A stretch of 64,000 nucleotides of DNA from Pseudoalteromonas sp. OOF1S-7 (GTDB taxonomy: Bacteria; Pseudomonadota; Gammaproteobacteria; Enterobacterales; Alteromonadaceae): assembly GCF_022347765.1 (NCBI RefSeq), contig NZ_JAKRFZ010000007.1, positions 124,001 to 188,000 on the forward strand. Reading direction: 5' to 3'. Below, piece by piece: positions 56,525 to 64,000 of this stretch. Below the pieces are notes generated by a model. That model searched no databases. It saw only the letters and a program-made list of their open reading frames with translations, and was not told the DNA's origin. How positions within the stretch are numbered: position 1 is the first letter of the stretch; every line of letters starts with the position of its first letter. A program made the translations under genes and the position numbers.

Positions 56525-57979
56525 CTAGGCGGTCCCACCTACAGTGAGTTCATCTATTTTCAGGCTTGGCTGACCGACTCCAACGGGCACACTCTGGCCA
56601 TTTTTGCCACATACTCCAACGCCGGTATCCAGTTCCAGATCTTTACCAACCATAGAGATTTTCTGCATCACATCCGGGCCATTGCCAATCAGCGTGGCGC
56701 CTTTGATCGGCTGCGTCACTTTACCATCCTCAATGAGATAGGCCTCAGAAGCAGAGAATACAAATTTACCCGACGTAATATCCACCTGACCACCACCAAA
56801 GTTAGGCGCAAAGATCCCTTTTTTGACCGACGCAATAATCTCACTTTGACTATGTTCACCCGGCAGCATGTAAGTGTTGGTCATTCTCGGCATCGGCAGG
56901 TGTGCATAGGACTCCCGCCTGGCATTACCGGTTGGTGCAACCCCCATCAATCGGGCATTGAGCTTGTCCTGCATATAGCCCTTTAGCACGCCGTTTTCGA
57001 TCAGCACGTTATAACCTGCTGGTGTGCCTTCATCGTCAATATTCAGCGAGCCACGGCGGTTGCTCATAGTGCCATCATCTACCACAGTACACAGACTGGA
57101 GGCGACTTGCTCGCCAACCCGCCCGCTAAATGCCGAAGCGCCTTTGCGGTTAAAGTCGCCTTCCAGACCATGACCGACTGCTTCGTGCAGTAAAACACCC
57201 GGCCAGCCTGCGCCTAGTACCACGGGCATAGTACCCGCCGGCGCATCTACGGCTTCCAGGTTCACTTTGGCCTGATGAACTGCTTTGCTAACATAATGCT
57301 GCCAGCGCGGTTTGCCATCGACCAGCTCACGGAAATAGTGGTAATCCAGTCGCGCGCCACCACCGGCACTGCCTCGCTCACGGCGACCATTTTTCGCCAG
57401 TAACACGGAGCAGTTCAAGCGCACTAAGGGGCGGATATCGGTTGCAAAGGTGCCATCACTGGCGGCAACTAAGACTTCCTCGTATACCGCAGACATCGAA
57501 CTAACAACTTGCTCCGCTTCCGGTGCCAGCTCCCGGATCGCAGCCTCGACTTCCCGTAACAACGCCACTTTTTCAGTGTCGCTCATACTCAGTAATGGCT
57601 GGGTTGCCTCGAACTGAGTAGCTGCTTTAACATCGCTGAACACCTGTACCTGTTTGTCTTCGCCTTGCTGCGCAATGCTTCTGGCCGCCATCGCAGCCTG
57701 GTTCAGCGCTTCAATGTTAATGGCATCTGAGTAACTAAAACCGGTTTTCTCACCACTGACAGCACGCACTCCAACACCGCGTTCAATGTTATAACTGCCC
57801 TCTTTCACAGAGCCGTCTTCCAGTACCCAGGTCTCATGATAGCTGGACTGAAAATACAAATCGGCATAATCCACTTTGTGCTGATGAATGTACGCCAGCG
57901 TCCGTTGTAACTGCTCCCGGGATAACTCACTGTCGGTCAGTAAATGTTGTTCAACGTGCTCGCTACCAAAATTACTCAT
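56525..57979 (-). CDS. tldD: Zinc metalloprotease TldD
   Basis: 484 aa. The catalytic HExxxH is present as [13 protein letters not shown] (H265, E266, H270). The rest follows the family: [43 protein letters not shown]-like [21 protein letters not shown]. Works with PmbA as a periplasm-independent cytosolic peptidase. Overlaps the nit gene by eight bases. Confidence 0.98.
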   Translation of the reverse strand: MSNFGSEHVEQHLLTDSELSREQLQRTLAYIHQHKVDYADLYFQSSYHETWVLEDGSVKEGSYNIERGVGVRAVSGEKTGFSYSDAINIEALNQAAMAARSIAQQGEDKQVQVFSDVKAATQFEATQPLLSMSDTEKVALLREVEAAIRELAPEAEQVVSSMSAVYEEVLVAASDGTFATDIRPLVRLNCSVLLAKNGRRERGSAGGGARLDYHYFRELVDGKPRWQHYVSKAVHQAKVNLEAVDAPAGTMPVVLGAGWPGVLLHEAVGHGLEGDFNRKGASAFSGRVGEQVASSLCTVVDDGTMSNRRGSLNIDDEGTPAGYNVLIENGVLKGYMQDKLNARLMGVAPTGNARRESYAHLPMPRMTNTYMLPGEHSQSEIIASVKKGIFAPNFGGGQVDITSGKFVFSASEAYLIEDGKVTQPIKGATLIGNGPDVMQKISMVGKDLELDTGVGVCGKNGQSVPVGVGQPSLKIDELTVGGTA

Positions 57980-58796
57980 AAAAATCGCTCTTAAATCGGT
58001 TATGTGCCGCTACAGGCATTTTCTGCCGGATGGCGTGCAGCTCAGTCAGGTCTGGTTGCGCATGGATCACGCCAACCCCCTCAGGGGCTTCTGCTAAACA
58101 AGCGCCCCACGGAGACACTATCAGGCTGTGGCCATAAGTTTGTCGGCCATTCTCATGATGTCCCACCTGCGCCGCAGCCACAACATAGCATTGTGTCTCT
58201 ATCGCCCGCGCCTGTAACAAGGGCTGCCAGTGTGCTTCTCCGGTCACAGTCGTGAAGGCACTGGGTACCAGTAAAACCTCAGCGCCCTGCTCACGCATCG
58301 CCTGATAAAGCCCGGGAAAACGTATGTCATAACACACACTCATGCCAAGACGACCAAAAGGGCTGGCTACGGTGACCACGTCCTCACCAGCGCAGGTCAG
58401 GGTTGATTCCCGATATTGCCCGGCATTATCTGCCACATCCGCATCAAACAGATGGATCTTATTATAGCGTGCAACTTCAACCCCTTCATTGTTAAACAGC
58501 AGACTGGCTGCATAATAGCGGCTTTCACCTTCTTTGATGGCGATGGTGCCCGCTGCCAGCCAAATATCAAGCTCCCGGCAAAGCTGTTGAAGCTGTGCTA
58601 CCCAGTGCTGACTGTGTTCAGCATATGCCAGCGTCTGTTGCGGGGTTTCACAAAAGGCCAGCCATGACTCGGGCAGGCATACCAGAGCAGGCAACGTAAA
58701 CGTCTGTGCACGGAGTAACGCGCTTAACCGTGCAAAGTTTTCCTCAGGCTGTGTTCCTGAACACATTTGCACAGCGTAGATATGGCCGTTTTTCAT
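57972..58796 (-). CDS. Carbon-nitrogen hydrolase (Nit1-like amidase)
   Basis: 274 aa. Nitrilase-superfamily triad: E43 in LVCLPESW, K113 in [11 protein letters not shown]155 in [11 protein letters not shown]. Closest in style to Nit1/YbeM-type proteins, some of which repair deaminated glutathione. The usual neighbour of tldD and yhdP in gammaproteobacteria. Overlaps yhdP by four bases. Confidence 0.93.
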   Translation of the reverse strand: MKNGHIYAVQMCSGTQPEENFARLSALLRAQTFTLPALVCLPESWLAFCETPQQTLAYAEHSQHWVAQLQQLCRELDIWLAAGTIAIKEGESRYYAASLLFNNEGVEVARYNKIHLFDADVADNAGQYRESTLTCAGEDVVTVASPFGRLGMSVCYDIRFPGLYQAMREQGAEVLLVPSAFTTVTGEAHWQPLLQARAIETQCYVVAAAQVGHHENGRQTYGHSLIVSPWGACLAEAPEGVGVIHAQPDLTELHAIRQKMPVAAHNRFKSDFYE

Positions 58797-61700
58797 GGCT
58801 TTTCCTCTGATTTTGACTCGGAAGCCGGGTCAAGTGGCCCCTCAGCTTGTTCAGACTCAGGCTGCTTGTCCGCTTGGGGCGACGCTGTACCTTGCTCTTG
58901 ATTCTCTGAATCTGGTAATGCTACACCCGATTGTGGTTGTACGTGCTCATTGCCCTGCGGATCTGCTGGCAGTCCAGGCTCAGTCGGTTGTGCTTGCGGC
59001 GGTTTGGGTAACTCCACTTCACGGCTCTTACGATCCAGCTCGGTCACCACCGGCTCATCCATGGTGCCGGTCACTTTGAATTTAATCTCAGAAATGACCC
59101 GCGCGGAGTGGATCACCTTATCCAGCGCCAGAGCTGCCAACCCGGTCACCGGGTTGACCATCCAGCCGACAATCACGGGCAGACTCGACGTGACCTGCGG
59201 CGCCACCGACAACTCGTAATCAATGGCTTTACTGTTGAGATCAGCATATCCTTTGACCGATAAATCGGCTGGTACACCATCCAGCTGCGTGTCCTGGGTA
59301 TACACAACCCCTTTGTTGAGTACAAAGGTGCCTTCGATTCGGTTGTAGAAAAAACCTTTGGCAAATACATCGCGGAAATCCAGTTTGAGCTTACGAACCA
59401 GCGAATCCAGACTCAGCAGAGAAAACACCCTGGCCCCCTGATCGCTGATCTCCGCCAGGTGCCCCTCACCCAGTTGCCACTTCACCGAGCCATCCAGGCT
59501 GGCAACATCAAACTCGTAAGGCGCCTTGGCCCAGCTCAGCGCAAATTCAATATCTGCGTTTGAATCCTGAACACTGGAGGTAATATCAAATTCTTCCATG
59601 AGCTGACCAAAGTCGCGACTCTCTAGCGTGCCGTTAAACTGCGAGCGACCTTCGTGCCAGCGGCCACTGCCTTTTAGCACATGGTCACCTTTGTCCACTC
59701 GTAGTCTGGGTACTTGTAAGGCTTCACCATCCCCCTGCAAAGCCAGATTAACCCTGTCGAGCTGGTACTGGGCAATGCGGCAATCATCACAGTTAAATTC
59801 AATGGCCGGAACCGTCGTCAGCCATTGCTCAGAGGCGTCTGGCTCGGCTGTCGTTTTTGCAGTTTCAGCGGCTTCGTCCACAGCGTCATCGCCAGCCGGC
59901 TCAAGCAAATTGAGTCTCAGGTAGTCAGCCTGGATCTGGATCGGTTGCCCTGCTTTGCTTTCTGGGAACTGTACTTGCGCTCTTAACTCTTTCGCGTTCA
60001 GACGCGCCAACAATCCGCCAGCATAAGGTCGCAGGCTCAGTTCAAAGTCATTAAACCCCATATCAAGTGCATTGAATTGGGCGACCTGAGCGCTCAATTC
60101 GCCAAAGGCAGGCAATATAGCTGGCTGTTCTGAGGGCTGCGCTACCTGCTCTATAATGCGGTCAATAAAAGGTAACCAGGGGGCCAGAGTAAGTTGAGGC
60201 TGAGAGATAACAATGTTAAACCCAGGCTGGCTTAATGCGCGGTTATGCTCTGCAAAGATAAGCTGTGCACGTTCAATCAAACCACTGTTATTGTCCAGAA
60301 TGCCATCGAAATAAAGCTGCTCACCGAGTGCCACACTGATCAAATTGGAAATATCATCGCCACGTACCTGTGCTGTTAACTGCACACGCTCGTCAGCAAG
60401 CTTGCCAACTGGCGCTGGCAGGTCAACGCGGGTGCCAAGCAAGTCCGATGTAAAGTTCGCATCATAACTGAACCCTTGCGCCGTAAAGTCGAGCGTTAAA
60501 TGCCCTGCCAGCAGGGCTTTGCCCTCGATAAAGCCATCCATCAGCCCCAGGGTCAGTGGCATAAGTTTGTCACTGGCTGCACTGAGACGTGTATCTATCT
60601 CAAGCTGATAGCGCGCACTGTCTCCCTGCCCAGATAAACTAAACAGCAAGGGCATCCCACGCCACAGTGCCCGGGTATTATCCAGCTCAATGTTATCATC
60701 GATAAATTTAAGCGTGCCGCTGAGTTTATCGAGTGCCATCCCCGGCTGTTCCAGATAAAGCGCATTGTCATTGAACTCAACCGCCCCCATGACGTTGACA
60801 TCCAGCGAAGTCAAATCGATCAACAAGTCCACATTGCCTGTGACATCCCCCTGTACTTGCGCCACCTGTAAAATATCCGCCAATGGATCGGCAATCGGGG
60901 TGGCGCTGAAAAAAGGAGCTAGCGTACTGGCCTCTGTGGTGTGCGCTATGTTGACGGTCAACAGATCGGTTTGCTCAAGATCAGCCAGACTCACCACAAC
61001 ACCGCGGCTTAACGTTTGATTGAGCAGCTCGCCGCCATTGACTGTGATGTCCATACGCTCATCGGCAAAATGTAATGTCACATCGCCGTTATGCAGGGCC
61101 GCCCAGTCCGGCGCAAAAGCAAACTGAGCCTGATCGATCCGGGCCAGCACTTCAAACCGGCCATGCTGCGCTCGGAAAGGGAATTCTGCCAACGGTCCGG
61201 ACAACAGCACCTGAGTATGCCGGAGCCGGCCACCCTGGATGCCATTACTCAAGTAACTGACCAGATTTTTATTCATCAACTGCAGCGGAAAGTAACGCCC
61301 GGCGATATTGGCATCGCCACCAAATACATCGGCATATAAATCCAGCACCGGCTCTTCAAGTAAGTGTAAGTGCATTTCCAGTGCAACACTTAAATCCTCA
61401 TTACTGAGCCACAGATTGTCTGACAACATATGCCACGTATGCGCTTCATCACGATAAAAGTGAATGTCTCCGTTCAGTTCATTGACGGCAATCGGGGCGA
61501 TAAACTGCTCTTCTACCTGCAGCATCTGGTCTTGCGCACTGAGACTCAGCACACCACGCTCTGATGTCAGTGTTAATTCAGCATTGAGCCCGGAGAAGCC
61601 CGGAATGCCACCACGCTGACGCCAGTCGGCGTCCTGTATTGCAAGCCACAGAGACATCGGGGTATCGCTTCCCATTGACACTCTGGCCGCCGTTACCTGA

Positions 61701-62809
61701 CCACCTGGAGATAAGGCCTTAACATGCTTTGCCCAGTCGAAGTGCGTGAGTGAGAGCAATTGAGTCACATACGCAAGGTCCAGGCCTTGCATCCACACAG
61801 TACGCTCAGTCTCACTAAATTGCCCCTGGAGGCTCAGAGGAGCAAGGGGTTGTCCATTTTGGGATAGCTGCAACTCGGAGCTACCCAGCGCCCAGCCGCT
61901 TTGTGCTGGCTGCAAATGCAAAGTGCCACTCTGCACAGCCAGTTTTTTGCTCGTTTGTGCCTGTTGCCAGCTGATATCACTGGGTAGCCAGTCGAGCACA
62001 ACATCTCCCAGCTTACCCTGTTCCAGCCGCGCCCAGAGCTGCAAATTAACACTGGCGCTGACATCCGTGTATTGAGGGTCAAGATAAGCCTGTAGCCAGC
62101 TCATTACCTCAACCTGCTGCGCATCTATGAAGATGTCGCCAGCCATGGCATTGAGTTGCTGACCATGAAAACGAAAACGTGCATTCAGCTGCCCTTCTGA
62201 CAACCCGGGGAAAGAAATCTGCCCCTCGCCATGATGCATATCGGCACTGTTTTGCCAAATCAAATCTGGCACCAGCAAGGTGTGTGACTTATCATCTGCA
62301 ATCAGTAAAGTAACCTGACTATTTTGCACAGCAAAATGCCCGGTATCGCCGAGAAACAGCTCTTCGATCAGCGCTTGTTGCTCAAACTCGCCACTGCCTC
62401 CTTCCATGCTTTGCGCCATGGCTTTGACATCTATGGTGGCATCGAACCCATCTAACACAAAATAGTTAGACACCAGTCGCCATTGTCGGACAGATTCGAC
62501 AAGGTTTAGCTGCAGACTGGTTTGTGCGATGTGCAGAGAAATCGGTGAGCGCACGTTGTCTTCAAAATTGACATCACGTAGCACCAAAGCCGGGCCATTT
62601 CCCTGCCAGCTGGCACTAATGCTGCCAATGTTTAGCTCTACGCCCAGCTGCTGTAAAACCAGCGCTTCTATATCTTGTTTATACTCATTAGCATAAGGCA
62701 GGCTGTACTTGACCAGGGATACCAACACGGCAAGCAACACCAGTGTGACAGCAAAAACCTGCCACATTTTTCGCACACAAAAAAAGCAAACCGCCTTAAC
62801 CTGCATCAT
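58793..62809 (-). CDS. yhdP: AsmA-like phospholipid transport protein YhdP
   Basis: 1338 aa. One N-terminal helix (MWQVFAVTLVLLAVLVSLVKY, about 15-35), then a very long run of beta-groove (TamB/VPS13-like) repeats, DUF3971 early on (VLRDVNFEDNVRSPISLHIAQ) and an AsmA_2-type C-domain (SLDSLVRKLKLDFRDVFAKGF, VPADLSVKGYADLNSKAIDYEL). In E. coli it carries phospholipid from the inner to the outer membrane with TamB and YdbH. The last 70 residues are Pro/Glu/Gln-rich and disordered, longer than in E. coli. Four bases after rng. Confidence 0.95.
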   Translation of the reverse strand: MMQVKAVCFFCVRKMWQVFAVTLVLLAVLVSLVKYSLPYANEYKQDIEALVLQQLGVELNIGSISASWQGNGPALVLRDVNFEDNVRSPISLHIAQTSLQLNLVESVRQWRLVSNYFVLDGFDATIDVKAMAQSMEGGSGEFEQQALIEELFLGDTGHFAVQNSQVTLLIADDKSHTLLVPDLIWQNSADMHHGEGQISFPGLSEGQLNARFRFHGQQLNAMAGDIFIDAQQVEVMSWLQAYLDPQYTDVSASVNLQLWARLEQGKLGDVVLDWLPSDISWQQAQTSKKLAVQSGTLHLQPAQSGWALGSSELQLSQNGQPLAPLSLQGQFSETERTVWMQGLDLAYVTQLLSLTHFDWAKHVKALSPGGQVTAARVSMGSDTPMSLWLAIQDADWRQRGGIPGFSGLNAELTLTSERGVLSLSAQDQMLQVEEQFIAPIAVNELNGDIHFYRDEAHTWHMLSDNLWLSNEDLSVALEMHLHLLEEPVLDLYADVFGGDANIAGRYFPLQLMNKNLVSYLSNGIQGGRLRHTQVLLSGPLAEFPFRAQHGRFEVLARIDQAQFAFAPDWAALHNGDVTLHFADERMDITVNGGELLNQTLSRGVVVSLADLEQTDLLTVNIAHTTEASTLAPFFSATPIADPLADILQVAQVQGDVTGNVDLLIDLTSLDVNVMGAVEFNDNALYLEQPGMALDKLSGTLKFIDDNIELDNTRALWRGMPLLFSLSGQGDSARYQLEIDTRLSAASDKLMPLTLGLMDGFIEGKALLAGHLTLDFTAQGFSYDANFTSDLLGTRVDLPAPVGKLADERVQLTAQVRGDDISNLISVALGEQLYFDGILDNNSGLIERAQLIFAEHNRALSQPGFNIVISQPQLTLAPWLPFIDRIIEQVAQPSEQPAILPAFGELSAQVAQFNALDMGFNDFELSLRPYAGGLLARLNAKELRAQVQFPESKAGQPIQIQADYLRLNLLEPAGDDAVDEAAETAKTTAEPDASEQWLTTVPAIEFNCDDCRIAQYQLDRVNLALQGDGEALQVPRLRVDKGDHVLKGSGRWHEGRSQFNGTLESRDFGQLMEEFDITSSVQDSNADIEFALSWAKAPYEFDVASLDGSVKWQLGEGHLAEISDQGARVFSLLSLDSLVRKLKLDFRDVFAKGFFYNRIEGTFVLNKGVVYTQDTQLDGVPADLSVKGYADLNSKAIDYELSVAPQVTSSLPVIVGWMVNPVTGLAALALDKVIHSARVISEIKFKVTGTMDEPVVTELDRKSREVELPKPPQAQPTEPGLPADPQGNEHVQPQSGVALPDSENQEQGTASPQADKQPESEQAEGPLDPASESKSEEKP

Positions 62810-62813
62810 GTCA

Positions 62814-64000
62814 CTACATCATGACAACATCAAACTGCTCCTGGCTGTACAGGCTCTCAGTCTGAATACTGACCTGTTTACCAATAAACAGTTCCAGCTC
62901 TGCCAGGTTATGATACTCGTCGTTCACCAGCGCTTCGCTGACCGCCGGCGACGCGTAAACCATGAATTTATCCGCATCATAAGCACGATTTACGCGCACA
63001 ATTTCGCGTAAAATCTCGTAGCATACGGTTTCAACCGTTTTGAGTGAACCACGGCCAGAGCAGGCAGGACAAACATCACACAAAATATGTTCGAGGCTCT
63101 CGCGGGTCCGCTTGCGGGTCATTTCAACCAAGCCAAGCGCCGACAAACCATTGATATTGGCCTTAGCGCGATCTTTCGCCAGTGCCGTCTCAAGTGAATG
63201 TAGCACCCGACGCTTGTGTTCATCCGAGATCATATCGATAAAGTCGATGATGATGATCCCGCCGAGATTCCGCAGCCTGAGCTGTCGTGCAATGGCCGAT
63301 GTGGCCTCCACATTGGTATTAAAAATCGTCTCTTCCAGATTACGATGGCCAACAAAAGCACCGGTGTTAACATCCACGGTGGTCATGGCTTCGGTCTGAT
63401 CAAAGATAAGATAGCCACCAGATTTCAGTTCTACCTTACGATGTAGTGCTTTTTGAATCTCGATTTCGACATCAAACAGATCGAAGATTGGCCGTTCCCC
63501 GGGATAGTACTCAAGCGTTTGCGACAACTGGGGCACAAACTCCTCAGTAAAGTCCTTGAGTTGCTGATAAGTCAATTTGGAATCAACCCGGATACGCTCC
63601 ATGTCTTCACCGACATAATCTCTGAGAGTACGAAATGCCAGGGTCAAGTCTTCGTGGAGGATGCTGGCTTTGCTGGTTTTCTGACGGCGCTTGATGATTT
63701 TTTGCCACAGCTTCTTGAGGAACTCGGCATCGTGCTGCAGTTCTGCTTCTGCCGCCCCCTCAGCCGCTGTGCGCACAATAAAACCGCCATTTTCATCGTT
63801 GTATTGAGCTACAATTTTTTTCAACCGACTACGCTCTTCTTCGGTTTCAATTCGCTGACTGACACCCACATGGGTGGCGTCCGGCATAAACACCAGATAA
63901 CGTGACGGAATGGTGATATCTGTTGTCAGTCGTGCCCCTTTGGTACCGATCGGATCTTTCACCACCTGCACCATAATAAACTGGCCCTGTTTAACCAGCT
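62814..64000 (-). CDS. rng: Ribonuclease G (partial, 5' end outside window)
   Basis: The C-terminal 395 codons are present and continue past the right edge (LVKQGQFIMVQVVKDP is in frame). RNase G makes the 5' end of 16S rRNA and decays some mRNAs. Visible parts: end of the S1 domain (QVVKDPIGTKGARLTTDI), 5'-sensor region, DNase-I-like catalytic domain with the two Mg2+ aspartates in TTVDVNTGAFVG and IIIDFIDMISDE, Zn-link CDVCPACSGRGSLKTVETVC, and a small C-domain. Tail is short, so RNase G rather than RNase E. Upstream of yhdP as expected. Confidence 0.98.
   Translation of the reverse strand, partial: LVKQGQFIMVQVVKDPIGTKGARLTTDITIPSRYLVFMPDATHVGVSQRIETEEERSRLKKIVAQYNDENGGFIVRTAAEGAAEAELQHDAEFLKKLWQKIIKRRQKTSKASILHEDLTLAFRTLRDYVGEDMERIRVDSKLTYQQLKDFTEEFVPQLSQTLEYYPGERPIFDLFDVEIEIQKALHRKVELKSGGYLIFDQTEAMTTVDVNTGAFVGHRNLEETIFNTNVEATSAIARQLRLRNLGGIIIIDFIDMISDEHKRRVLHSLETALAKDRAKANINGLSALGLVEMTRKRTRESLEHILCDVCPACSGRGSLKTVETVCYEILREIVRVNRAYDADKFMVYASPAVSEALVNDEYHNLAELELFIGKQVSIQTESLYSQEQFDVVMM

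Overview
The window looks like chromosomal DNA from a marine gammaproteobacterium of the order Alteromonadales, most like Pseudoalteromonas. This is inferred from protein style and gene order (petABC-sspAB, zapE-zapG-degQ-degS, murA-ibaG-mlaBCDEF, kdsD-kdsC-lptCAB-rpoN-hpf-ptsN-rapZ-npr, rng-yhdP-nit-tldD) and from a GlyGly-CTERM protein; no database search was possible. No tRNA, rRNA, CRISPR array, prophage or intact insertion sequence was seen. The one structural RNA is the RNase P RNA.

Region 1 (1-6067) is an accessory amide-chemistry cluster. A leftward operon encodes a RimK-like ATP-grasp ligase, a second ATP-grasp protein with a C-terminal helix-hairpin-helix domain, and an M14 zinc carboxypeptidase without a signal peptide that runs off the left edge. 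An M20 peptidase of the glutamate-carboxypeptidase type is transcribed divergently. Two makers and two breakers of amide bonds side by side are the strongest candidate here for an undescribed system. Region 2 (6064-12047) holds mutM with a coupled membrane protein, a chemoreceptor, a TonB-C-terminus-like periplasmic protein, and a LysR regulator divergent from a DUF2798/monooxygenase pair.

Region 3 (12048-25385) is accessory and rich in beta-propellers. It has a 50-residue peptide gene that resembles a RiPP precursor, two paralogous secreted PD40 proteins, a 952-residue Asp-box (BNR) protein with nine GSGD repeats and a GlyGly-CTERM tail, and an XRE-regulator/membrane-protein pair with a perfect operator-like palindrome. 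Two large regulators (ToxR/CadC-like winged helix, one membrane segment, PD40 propeller) each lie back to back with an exported protein gene: a PD40 protein for one, a class-C-type serine hydrolase for the other.

Region 4 (25386-64000) is conserved core genome. It contains rnpB, rsmI, lpoA-yraN-diaA-dolP, sspAB, petABC (cytochrome bc1), rplM-rpsI, zapE, zapG, degQ-degS, and murA-ibaG-mlaBCDEF (peptidoglycan precursor and outer-membrane lipid asymmetry). These are followed by yrbG-kdsDC-lptCAB (Kdo synthesis and LPS transport), rpoN-hpf-ptsN-rapZ-npr (sigma-54 and nitrogen PTS), mgtE, pmbA, yjgA, and tldD-nit-yhdP-rng. Genes are tightly packed with frequent 1-8 base overlaps, and convergent gene pairs usually share a hairpin terminator.
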